DNA from: an uncultured Cuneatibacter sp.
GTDB lineage: Bacteria > Bacillota > Clostridia > Lachnospirales > Lachnospiraceae
DNA length: 20,248 nucleotides
Assembly (NCBI GenBank): GCA_934234215.1
Contig: CAKQHB010000037.1
Coordinates: 1 to 20,248 of the forward strand
Direction: 5' to 3'
Shown here piece after piece: positions 1 through 6,568 of this stretch (within the stretch, counting starts at the first letter, position 1; every line of letters begins with the position of its first letter). The position numbers were made by a program, and so were the translations under genes. The notes below the pieces were generated by a model. That model was not told the origin of the DNA. It made no database searches and worked only from the letters and a program-made list of their open reading frames with translations.

Positions 1-76
1 GCACTCGCGCGAAGAAGAAATATGTCGCAAGCGACCGCGCTCGGCGCGAGAATGTGCCAAGGCACATTCTTTTTTA
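1..76 (+). repeat. Structured dispersed repeat, copy 1 (right part, cut by the window edge)
   Basis: This stretch is identical over 76 nt to 3476-3551. It contains three consecutive hairpins: GTCG/CGAC at 24-35, CGCGC/GCGCG with loop TCG at 36-48, and GAATGTGC/GCACATTC at 50-69, followed by six T (70-75). The last hairpin plus T-run has the form of an intrinsic terminator and would insulate the feo promoter just downstream. The left half of the element, which in the other copies holds a long A/T-rich hairpin, would lie before position 1. The direction is assigned from the T-tract. Confidence 0.85.
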
Positions 77-87
77 TAAAAAAATGC

Positions 88-116
88 TTGACAAGAAAAA
101 GGTGGTTGAATATAAT
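88..116 (+). promoter_or_regulatory. Sigma-A promoter of the feo operon
   Basis: A perfect -35 TTGACA (88-93) and a perfect -10 TATAAT (111-116) are separated by 17 nt. Transcription should start near 123. The start therefore lies within or next to the inverted repeats at 125-154, which fits a strong promoter held down by a repressor. Confidence 0.9.
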
Positions 117-124
117 GTAACAAG

Positions 125-154
125 TTAGAAGTAGCTAATATTAGTGCAAACTAA
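125..154 (+). promoter_or_regulatory. Tandem TTAG-N6-CTAA operator, probably for an iron-dependent DtxR-type repressor
   Basis: Two inverted repeats with the same geometry lie side by side: TTAG at 125-128 with CTAA at 135-138, and TTAG at 141-144 with CTAA at 151-154. Their centres are 16 bp apart. They cover the expected transcription start and early leader of the feo operon. The classical DtxR/IdeR box also contains TTAG-N6-CTAA units, which is the reason for proposing a DtxR-family regulator. Fur is an alternative. The repressor gene is not in this window. Confidence 0.6.
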
Positions 155-179
155 TTCACTGGAAAGAAGGAAGTGTGAC

Positions 180-392
180 ATGATGCCACTTACATTAGCA
201 AACACAGGCGAAGAATTGATGATCCGAAAGGTTGGCGGAAGTCCTGAAGTACGTCAGCATCTGGAAACACTGGGATTTGTGGCTGGCGGTACTGTACAGC
301 TGATCAGTGAGATCGGTGGAAACGTGATCGTGAACGTAAAGGAATCACGAATTGCGATCAGCAAGGAAATGGCTCAGCGAATCATGGTCTAA
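180..392 (+). CDS. feoA: FeoA family protein (first of two)
   Basis: A 70-residue protein of the FeoA SH3-like fold, a small cytoplasmic partner of the FeoB ferrous-iron transporter that is thought to modulate it. The typical pattern is present: an N-terminal region with a glycine-containing turn (VGGSPEVRQHLETLGFVAG), then beta strands ending in SRIAISKEMAQRI. The start is placed at ATG 180 (ATG 183 follows directly) because AAGGAAG lies about 8 nt upstream. A GTG at 144 in the same frame is inside the proposed operator and lacks a ribosome site. It is the first gene of the operon, 42 nt before the second FeoA. The two FeoA proteins are clearly diverged paralogs, so they probably do not have the same role. 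Confidence 0.9.
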   Translation: MMPLTLANTGEELMIRKVGGSPEVRQHLETLGFVAGGTVQLISEIGGNVIVNVKESRIAISKEMAQRIMV

Positions 393-434
393 ACCGTGAT
401 TCTGGCGATAGAGAGTAAGGAGGAAACGTAGATT

Positions 435-656
435 ATGAAGACATTGAGAGATGCAAAGATTGGCGATACCGTCAAGGTTGTAAAGCTCCATGGCGAAGGC
501 GCTGTAAAGCGTAGAATCATGGATATGGGTATCACAAAAGGCGTTGAAGTGCATGTACGCAAGGTTGCTCCGCTGGGAGATCCGGTAGAAGTTACTGTTC
601 GCGGCTACGAGTTGTCTCTGCGTAAGGCGGATGCCGAAATGATCGAAGTAGAATAA
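435..656 (+). CDS. feoA: FeoA family protein (second)
   Basis: A 73-residue FeoA-type SH3-like domain. The family pattern is clear: IGDTVKVVKLHGEGAVKRRIMDMGITKG followed by a beta hairpin and a C-terminal RGYELSLRKADAEMI strand. It is expected to sit in the cytoplasm and act on FeoB. An AAGGAGG site at 417-423 lies 11 nt before the ATG. Together with the first FeoA and FeoB it forms the FeoA-FeoA-FeoB arrangement often seen in Clostridia. The 94-nt gap to feoB holds two hairpins that could set a different dose of FeoA and FeoB. Confidence 0.92.
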   Translation: MKTLRDAKIGDTVKVVKLHGEGAVKRRIMDMGITKGVEVHVRKVAPLGDPVEVTVRGYELSLRKADAEMIEVE

Positions 657-661
657 ATTAG

Positions 662-684
662 AATCCTGCCTGGCAGGATTTTAT
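662..684 (+). terminator. Hairpin with a weak T-tract between feoA and feoB
   Basis: AATCCTGC (662-669) pairs with GCAGGATT (673-680) around loop CTG, followed by TTATTTA. The T-tract is interrupted, so this is more likely a partial terminator or an RNA-processing or stability hairpin than a full stop. No promoter consensus was found between it and feoB. The stem matches the last hairpin of repeat copy 3 (8181-8201). Confidence 0.5.
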
Positions 685-705
685 TTATCCTTTGATGTTA
701 GGGGA

Positions 706-723
706 TGCGAATATTGATTCGCA
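706..723 (+). other. Hairpin just upstream of the feoB ribosome site
   Basis: TGCGAAT (706-712) and ATTCGCA (717-723) form a perfect 7-bp stem with loop ATTG. It ends about 10 nt before the purine-rich feoB ribosome site (734-744). It may protect the 5' end of a processed feoB message. The role is inferred. Confidence 0.45.
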
Positions 724-750
724 AAAAGTAAGAAAGGAAGAGGAAAAACA

Positions 751-3150
751 ATGGAGTTAAGAATTGCCCTTGCGGGTAACCCCAACTGCGGTAAAACAAC
801 CCTGTTTAACGCTTTGACAGGTTCCAATCAGTTCGTTGGTAACTGGCCTGGTGTTACGGTTGAAAAGAAGGAAGGTAAGCTGAAGAAGCACGACGGTGTT
901 ATCGTAACAGACCTTCCCGGTATTTATTCCCTTTCTCCGTACACACTGGAGGAAGTAGTAGCAAGAAATTATCTGATCACAGAGCGTCCGGATGCGATCC
1001 TGAATATCATCGACGGAACAAACTTGGAGAGAAACCTGTATCTGACCACACAGCTGACTGAGCTGGGTATCCCGGTTGTTATAGCAATCAACATGATGGA
1101 TCTGGTAAAGAAGAACGGCGATAAGATCAACATCAAAGAGCTGTCCAGAGAGTTAGGATGCCCGGTTGTTGAGATCTCCGCTCTGAAGGGTACCGGTATC
1201 ATGGAAGCTGCAGAAGCAGCAATCGATGCAGCAAAGAACGGCAAGACCGTTCCGCAGCATACTTTCTCCGGCGCTGTTGAGCATGCAATCGCTCACATTG
1301 AGGAAGCAGTTGTACATAACATGCCGGAAGAGCAGCAGCGCTGGTATGCAATCAAGATATTCGAGCGTGATGAGAAGATCTTAGCTCAGATGAACATCGA
1401 GAAGTCCGTTCTGGATCATGTTGAGGCTGACATTCAGGCAGCAGAGAAAGAGCTGGATGACGATGCCGAGAGTATCATCACCAATGAGCGTTATGTTTAT
1501 ATCGCTTCTATCATCAAGGGATGTTATAAGAAAGCAAATGCAGGCAGCCTGTCTGTATCTGATAAGATCGACCGGATCGTAACAAACCGTATTTTGGCTC
1601 TGCCGATCTTCGCAGTTGTTATGATCATTGTATACTATGTATCCGTTACTACCATCGGTAGTTGGGCTACTGATTGGGTAAACGATGGTGTGTTCGGTGA
1701 TGGCTTCCATCTGTTTGGTATTGGTACCAGCGACTACGAAGAAGCCGCTGATGAGTACGCAGCAGACACCATCTGGACCAAAGATGTTGTAGCAACAATC
1801 TCCGATGCAGCTGATGCAGGCGTTATCGGTGCGGATGAAGTTCTGGGCACTATCGAAGACGGTTCTTACGCAGATTTCGAAGAAGCCTGGGGCACTTACG
1901 AGGATTCTCTCGTAGAAGCCGGATACGATGTATCCGAAGAAGTTGACGCAGCAATGGAAGAAGCTCCGGATACTTCTGAGTTTGGCGTATGGGTTCCCAG
2001 TATCCCGGTTCTGATCGAGTCTGGTCTGGATGCAGCTGGTACTCCTGACTGGTTAAACGGCCTGATCCTGGATGGTATCGTAGCCGGTGTTGGTGCAGTC
2101 CTTGGTTTCGTACCTCAGATGCTGGTACTGTTCCTGTTCCTGGCATTCCTGGAGTCCTGTGGTTACATGTCCCGTATCGCATTCGTTATGGACCGTATCT
2201 TCCGCAAGTTCGGTCTGTCCGGTAAGTCCTTCATCCCGATGCTGATCGGTAGTGGTTGTGGTGTTCCTGGTATTATGGCTTCCAGAACCATCGAGAACGA
2301 CCGTGACCGTAAGATGACTATTATGACAACAACCTTTATCCCCTGTGGTGCGAAGCTGCCGATCATCGCTTTGATCGCATCCGCGCTGTTTGGTGGTGCT
2401 TGGTGGGTAGCTCCCAGTGCATACTTCCTGGGGGTAGCTGCAATCGTTATTTCCGGTATTATGTTAAAGAAGACCAAGATGTTTGCCGGCGACCCTGCTC
2501 CTTTCGTTATGGAGCTGCCTGCATACCACTGGCCGACCGTTTCCAACCTGCTGCGCAGCATGTGGGAACGTGGTTCTTCCTTCATCAAGAAGGCTGGTAC
2601 GATCATCCTGCTGTCCTCCATCATTGTATGGGCTGGTTCTACTCTGGGCTTTGTAGATGGCAAGTTTATGTTCGATGGTGATATGGAACTGGAGAGCAGC
2701 TTACTTGGTAAGCTGGGCGGAGCAATCTGCTGGATTTTCGCTCCTCTTGGATTCAACAACATCAAGGCTGCTATCGCAACTATCATGGGTCTGGTAGCAA
2801 AGGAAGAAGTTGTTGGTGTATTCGGTGTCCTGGATTTCGAAGGACTGACTCCTCTGGCTGGTTATGCATTCCTGGTATTCAACCTGCTGTGCGCACCTTG
2901 TTTTGCAGCGATCGGTGCTATCCGTCGTGAGATGAACAGCCCGAAGTGGACCTGGTTCGCAATCGGATATCAGTGTGTATTCGCATATGCAATCGCTCTG
3001 ATCGTATATCAGATCGGTTCTGCTGTAAGCGGCAACCTGAACGTAATTGGTCTGATCGCTGCAATCGCAGTTATCGCATTTATCGTTTACATGCTGGTAA
3101 GACCTTACAAGGAAGCAACAACCTTCAAGGGCGATGTAAAGGTAAAATAA
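751..3150 (+). CDS. feoB: Ferrous iron transporter FeoB
   Basis: A 799-residue inner-membrane Fe(II) transporter with an N-terminal G-protein domain. G1 is GNPNCGKT at residues 9-16, G3 DLPG at 54-57, G4 NMMD at 114-117 and G5 SALKG at 143-147. A helical region to about residue 270 leads into the membrane domain, which starts near 280. The two Cys-containing gate motifs are present: SGCGVPG at 501-507 and PCGAKLP at 531-537. The ATG follows GGAAGAGG. Length is slightly above many FeoB proteins because of an acidic segment at about 322-411, probably outside the cell: I count 27 Asp/Glu and one Lys between residues 327 and 410. The gene sits third in an iron-regulated operon and is followed 27 nt later by the Cys-rich accessory protein. 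Confidence 0.98.
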   Translation: MELRIALAGNPNCGKTTLFNALTGSNQFVGNWPGVTVEKKEGKLKKHDGVIVTDLPGIYSLSPYTLEEVVARNYLITERPDAILNIIDGTNLERNLYLTTQLTELGIPVVIAINMMDLVKKNGDKINIKELSRELGCPVVEISALKGTGIMEAAEAAIDAAKNGKTVPQHTFSGAVEHAIAHIEEAVVHNMPEEQQRWYAIKIFERDEKILAQMNIEKSVLDHVEADIQAAEKELDDDAESIITNERYVYIASIIKGCYKKANAGSLSVSDKIDRIVTNRILALPIFAVVMIIVYYVSVTTIGSWATDWVNDGVFGDGFHLFGIGTSDYEEAADEYAADTIWTKDVVATISDAADAGVIGADEVLGTIEDGSYADFEEAWGTYEDSLVEAGYDVSEEVDAAMEEAPDTSEFGVWVPSIPVLIESGLDAAGTPDWLNGLILDGIVAGVGAVLGFVPQMLVLFLFLAFLESCGYMSRIAFVMDRIFRKFGLSGKSFIPMLIGSGCGVPGIMASRTIENDRDRKMTIMTTTFIPCGAKLPIIALIASALFGGAWWVAPSAYFLGVAAIVISGIMLKKTKMFAGDPAPFVMELPAYHWPTVSNLLRSMWERGSSFIKKAGTIILLSSIIVWAGSTLGFVDGKFMFDGDMELESSLLGKLGGAICWIFAPLGFNNIKAAIATIMGLVAKEEVVGVFGVLDFEGLTPLAGYAFLVFNLLCAPCFAAIGAIRREMNSPKWTWFAIGYQCVFAYAIALIVYQIGSAVSGNLNVIGLIAAIAVIAFIVYMLVRPYKEATTFKGDVKVK

Positions 3151-3177
3151 TAAAAATCAAAAAAGGAGGAAGTTGTT

Positions 3178-3360
3178 ATGTTCGCATGGCTTTCAGCTAA
3201 TTTACCGACTATTCTGGTCTGCCTCGTGATCATCCTGATCTGCTATCTGGCAATTCGTTCTTTGGTAAAAGATAAGAAGAGCGGCAAGTCCTCCTGCGGT
3301 GGCTCCTGCTCCGGATGCTCCGGTTGTTCCGCAGGGTGTCACACGACAGCAAAGAAATAA
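3178..3360 (+). CDS. FeoB-associated Cys-rich membrane protein
   Basis: A 60-residue protein with one membrane helix (about residues 8-28), then a short basic stretch (KDKK) and a Cys-rich tail. Cysteines are at 40, 44, 47, 50 and 54, followed by His55. This is the layout of the small FeoB-associated Cys-rich proteins encoded after feoB in Firmicutes and other bacteria. The positive-inside rule puts the tail in the cytoplasm, where it could receive iron or link to FeoB. A GGAGGA site at 3165-3170 gives good spacing to the ATG. It is the last gene of the feo operon, directly before a terminator. The molecular role of the family is not firmly known. Confidence 0.9.
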   Translation: MFAWLSANLPTILVCLVIILICYLAIRSLVKDKKSGKSSCGGSCSGCSGCSAGCHTTAKK

Positions 3361-3382
3361 CATACATACAGAACATACTTGG

Positions 3383-3415
3383 AAAATGCTCCCGCGCTGT
3401 GGCAGGGGCATTTTT
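3383..3415 (+). terminator. Intrinsic terminator of the feo operon
   Basis: AAAATGCTCC (3383-3392) pairs with GGGGCATTTT (3405-3414, one G-T wobble) and runs into five T. It lies 22 nt after the stop codon of the Cys-rich protein gene and directly abuts repeat copy 2. Confidence 0.85.
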
Positions 3416-3416
3416 C

Positions 3417-3551
3417 TTGCTTGATAGGAAATTGCATCGCATTTCCTATCAAGCAAAAAACGCTCCGCGGGATGCGCACTCGCGCGAAGAAGAAATATGT
3501 CGCAAGCGACCGCGCTCGGCGCGAGAATGTGCCAAGGCACATTCTTTTTTA
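3417..3551 (+). repeat. Structured dispersed repeat, copy 2 (complete)
   Basis: The element has five parts in order. A 16-bp hairpin pairs 3417-3432 with 3441-3456. It is followed by an A-rich linker and a conserved 26-nt block at 3471-3496, within which GCGC/GCGC can pair. Next come a GTCG/CGAC hairpin (3499-3510), a CGCGC/GCGCG hairpin (3511-3523), and a GAATGTGC/GCACATTC hairpin (3525-3544) with T6 (3545-3550). From 3476 to the end it is identical to copy 1. Copy 3 has the same layout with different stem sequences. Spurious reading frames run through it on both strands, and none looks like a real gene. Confidence 0.9.
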
Positions 3552-3626
3552 ATGCTGTGCACAAGAGAAATGTCCTATATCGCACTGCGGCGGTAAGGAT
3601 GGTGTCGCTGTGCTTCTATTTTAGGC

Positions 3627-3655
3627 TTTACACCCTATTATAAAAAGCGTATACT
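3627..3655 (+). promoter_or_regulatory. Sigma-A promoter of the ABC-F gene
   Basis: TTTACA (3627-3632) and TATACT (3650-3655) are separated by 17 nt, 42 nt upstream of the ATG at 3698. The stretch between the repeat (ending 3551) and this promoter shows no other feature. Confidence 0.8.
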
Positions 3656-3697
3656 GGGAAAGCGAATGCAGTATTACAGACAGAAAATGGAGTAGTT

Positions 3698-5542
3698 ATG
3701 ATCGTAACAGTAGAGCATCTGAAAAAATCATTTACCGACAAGCCGCTGCTGTCGGATGTTTCTTTTTATTTGAATGAGGGAGAGAAGGTTGGCATCATCG
3801 GTCAGAATGGCTGCGGAAAGTCTACATTTCTGCGGATTCTGGCAGGAAAAGAGCATGAGGATGACGGGCGCGTGATCTATGGTAATCATGTGGTGATCTC
3901 GTATCTGCCGCAGGATCCGGAGTTTCCGGAGGACGACACACTGTTAAATGGCGTATTGTCCATGTGCCGAAAGGAAGATGCAGCATGGGATCTGGAAGCC
4001 CAGGCAAAGTCCATGCTGAACCGTCTGGAACTGACAGATTTTTCACAGCCCTGCGGGCAGCTGTCCGGTGGACAGAAAAAGCGGGCTGCGCTTGTGGCAG
4101 CGCTGCTGGCACCGGCGGATGTTCTGATTCTGGACGAGCCGACGAACCATCTGGATGCAGGCATGGTAGAATGGCTGGAGCAATATCTGAAGGGCTATCG
4201 CGGTGCCGTTGTGATGATTACCCATGATCGGTATTTTCTGGACAGCGTGACAACACGAATCGTGGAGATTTTCCGCGGGGAAGCATTTTCTTATGATTCC
4301 AATTACTCCGGATTTCTGGAAAAAAAGGCGGAGCGTGCCCAGACGGAGCTGGTGCAGGAACAGCGCAGAAAGAATCTGTACCGGCAGGAGCTGGCATGGG
4401 TCAGAAGAGGTGCGAGAGCGCGAACGACGAAGCAGAAGGCGAGACTGGAGCGTTTTGAGGAGCTGGCGGCAAAGAAGATGCCGGAGCAGGAGGAGAGCGC
4501 TCAGTTTCAGGCGGCAACGACCCGTATGGGACGGACAACGATTGAACTGGATCATCTGTGCAAGTCCTATGGCGACCGGGTGCTGATCCGGGATTTCACC
4601 TATATCTTCGGAAAACGGGATCGCGTGGGAATTATTGGCCCCAACGGCTGTGGTAAGACGACATTGATGAAGATGATCTGTGGCATGGAACAGCCGGATT
4701 CCGGCACTGTGACCATCGGACAGACGATTACGATTGGTTATTATTCGCAGATGTTCAGCACAGATCCGGCGGATGGCATTGCCTACATGGACCCGAACCG
4801 ACGGGTGATTGACTATATTCGGGATACAGCGGAGTATGTGCGGGTGGAAGGAGAGCTGATCTCTGCTTCGAGAATGTTGGAGCGCTTCTTATTCTCCGGG
4901 GACAAGCAGTACAGTCTGATCGGAAAATTATCCGGAGGAGAGAAGCGCCGTCTGAATTTGCTGCGAGTGCTGATGCAGGCACCGAACGTGCTGATCCTCG
5001 ATGAGCCAACCAACGATCTGGACATTACAACTCTGACGATTCTGGAGGATTATCTGGACGAGTTTGAGGGAATTGTGCTGACAGTTTCCCATGACCGCTA
5101 TTTTCTGGATCGGATCGTGCAGCGTATTTTTGCATTTGAGGGAGACGGAAAACTGCAGCAGTATGAGGGCGGTTACACCGACTATTACTGGAAGCAGCAG
5201 GAGCGTGTCGAGAAGGAATCCGAACAGGTGATTCCGACAAAAAACACCGATCACGGTGAGAAGCCTTCCGAAAAGACATGGAAGCAGCGGGAAAAGAAGC
5301 TGAAACTGACCTGGCAGGAGCAGAAGGATTACGATGTGATCGAAGAGGAGATTGCGGCATTGGAAGAACAGGTTTCCGAACTGGAGACTGCAATGGTGCG
5401 TGCCGGAAGCGACTATGTGAAGCTGCGCGAGCTGCAGGAACAGAAAGATGCTGCGGAAGTCGCGCTGGAAGAAAAGATGGATCGCTGGACCTATCTAGAG
5501 GAGCGGATGGAAGAAATCCGTGCACAAAATTTGGAAAAATAA
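3698..5542 (+). CDS. ABC-F family ATPase (ribosome-associated)
   Basis: A 614-residue protein with two ABC ATPase domains and no membrane segments, as in the ABC-F family, which acts on the ribosome in translation or antibiotic protection. Domain 1 has Walker A GQNGCGKS (35-42), signature LSGGQ (122-126) and Walker B LILDEPTNHLD (from 143). A basic, charged linker (about 205-265) fits the inter-domain region that reaches towards the P-site tRNA. Domain 2 has GPNGCGKT (314-321), LSGGE (411-415) and LILDEPTNDLD (from 432). The C-terminus (about 525-612) is charged and coiled-coil-like, as in the YdiF/Uup-type members. The ribosome site is a modest GGAG 5 nt before the ATG. The gene is monocistronic by its own promoter. 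Which ABC-F subfamily it belongs to, and whether it confers resistance, cannot be told from sequence alone. Confidence 0.95.
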   Translation: MIVTVEHLKKSFTDKPLLSDVSFYLNEGEKVGIIGQNGCGKSTFLRILAGKEHEDDGRVIYGNHVVISYLPQDPEFPEDDTLLNGVLSMCRKEDAAWDLEAQAKSMLNRLELTDFSQPCGQLSGGQKKRAALVAALLAPADVLILDEPTNHLDAGMVEWLEQYLKGYRGAVVMITHDRYFLDSVTTRIVEIFRGEAFSYDSNYSGFLEKKAERAQTELVQEQRRKNLYRQELAWVRRGARARTTKQKARLERFEELAAKKMPEQEESAQFQAATTRMGRTTIELDHLCKSYGDRVLIRDFTYIFGKRDRVGIIGPNGCGKTTLMKMICGMEQPDSGTVTIGQTITIGYYSQMFSTDPADGIAYMDPNRRVIDYIRDTAEYVRVEGELISASRMLERFLFSGDKQYSLIGKLSGGEKRRLNLLRVLMQAPNVLILDEPTNDLDITTLTILEDYLDEFEGIVLTVSHDRYFLDRIVQRIFAFEGDGKLQQYEGGYTDYYWKQQERVEKESEQVIPTKNTDHGEKPSEKTWKQREKKLKLTWQEQKDYDVIEEEIAALEEQVSELETAMVRAGSDYVKLRELQEQKDAAEVALEEKMDRWTYLEERMEEIRAQNLEK

Positions 5543-5571
5543 ACGATTTGCCGGATAAAAAACAGCTGTTT

Positions 5572-5578
5572 TGTCGAA
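5572..5578 (+). promoter_or_regulatory. 0A box upstream of spo0A (probable autoregulation)
   Basis: TGTCGAA (5572-5578), in the extended form TTTTGTCGAAAA, matches the Spo0A-binding consensus. It lies 62 nt upstream of the -10 of the spo0A promoter and 113 nt before the ATG. Autoregulation of spo0A through 0A boxes is known in Bacillus. Its use here is inferred. Confidence 0.65.
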
Positions 5579-5616
5579 AATGATGTATGGCCGTAAAATT
5601 CTGCGATTCCTGCGTC

Positions 5617-5645
5617 TGTACGCCCTTTTTCCTGCATATTATAAT
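5617..5645 (+). promoter_or_regulatory. Putative spo0A promoter
   Basis: A perfect -10 TATAAT (5640-5645) has a poor -35 (TGTACG at 5617-5622) at 17 nt. The weak -35 would suit an activator-dependent promoter. No clear sigma-H motif was recognised. Confidence 0.55.
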
Positions 5646-5690
5646 ACATACAATTTCTGAAAAAGATGGAGATTGTAGAAGGAGGGCAGT

Positions 5691-6488
5691 ATGCAAACAT
5701 TAAATGTAGCGATTGCAGAAGATAATGAGCAGGTTTTGTCAAAGCTGAACACTGCTTTTCAGAAGGATGGAGAGATCAGACTGGTGGGAACAGCGAAAAA
5801 TGGCGATGAGATGTGTCAGCTGATTCAGAGCAGAGAGCCGGATGTGGTACTGTTGGATCTGGTGATGCCCGGTGCGGATGGACTGTCTGTCATGGAGAAG
5901 ATGCAGCAAAATGCGAGAGTACACAAGATGCCGCGTTTCATTGTGATGAGTGCGGTAAATAATGAAAATATCACGACCAATGCATTCCGACTGGGAGCTT
6001 CTTATTATATTCTGAAGCCCTTTGATGAAGACACGCTGGTGAACCGGATCAAGCTTCTCGGAAAAGAGGAGGCAGCTTCCACAGGCAGAGTCTTCTCTGT
6101 GACATCGCAGACAGAACCGGCAAAGCGGGAGGAGAAAGATCTGGAGGAGCAGGTGACGGACATGATCCATGAGATCGGGGTTCCGGCACATATCAAGGGA
6201 TATCAGTATTTGCGGGATGCGATCCTCATGTGCATTCAGGATATGGAAATGCTCAATTATATTACAAAAGTGCTGTATCCGGCAATCGCAAAGAAATATC
6301 AGACGACACCAAGCCGCGTAGAGCGCGCGATTCGACATGCCATCGAGGTGGCGTGGAGCCGGGGCGAAATCAGTGTGATCGAGTCGATCTTTGGATATAC
6401 GGTGAACCGCGGCAAAGGAAAGCCGACCAATTCCGAATTTATTGCACTGATTGCTGACAAGATCCGACTGGAGACAAGAAAGAGATAA
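5691..6488 (+). CDS. spo0A: Sporulation transcription factor Spo0A
   Basis: A 265-residue response regulator, the usual Spo0A length, and the master regulator of entry into sporulation. The receiver domain (1-125) has the acidic pair E10-D11, the phosphoryl acceptor D56 (VVLLDLVMP), S87 and K109 (ILKP). After a linker rich in Glu/Lys (about 126-150), the Spo0A C-terminal DNA-binding domain runs from about 153 to 265. Its recognition-helix region TTPSRVERAIRHAIEVAW is almost invariant in the family. An AAGGAGGG site lies 4 nt before the ATG. A 0A box lies upstream. The gene stands alone between an ABC-F gene and glgA. In many Firmicutes it follows spoIVB, and no spoIVB is present here. Confidence 0.98.
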   Translation: MQTLNVAIAEDNEQVLSKLNTAFQKDGEIRLVGTAKNGDEMCQLIQSREPDVVLLDLVMPGADGLSVMEKMQQNARVHKMPRFIVMSAVNNENITTNAFRLGASYYILKPFDEDTLVNRIKLLGKEEAASTGRVFSVTSQTEPAKREEKDLEEQVTDMIHEIGVPAHIKGYQYLRDAILMCIQDMEMLNYITKVLYPAIAKKYQTTPSRVERAIRHAIEVAWSRGEISVIESIFGYTVNRGKGKPTNSEFIALIADKIRLETRKR

Positions 6489-6503
6489 AAACAGGAAAAA
6501 TGC

Positions 6504-6532
6504 TTCCCATTTCTGGAAGAATCCTGTATAAT
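6504..6532 (+). promoter_or_regulatory. Sigma-A promoter of glgA
   Basis: TTCCCA (6504-6509) and TATAAT (6527-6532) are separated by 17 nt. The start of transcription would be near 6540, which rules out the ATG at 6500 and supports the internal ATG at 6569 as the true glgA start. Confidence 0.7.
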
Positions 6533-6568
6533 GAAAGAGGGTTTGAAGACGAACTGGGGAGGTGTCCT

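Noticed and set aside
144..179. Longer FeoA start at GTG 144
   Set aside because: This codon lies inside the proposed operator and has no ribosome site; ATG 180 or 183 is well placed behind AAGGAAG.
2163..2786. Long minus-strand open frame of 207 codons inside feoB
   Set aside because: It is antisense to conserved FeoB membrane helices and has no independent support; a shadow of the coding strand.
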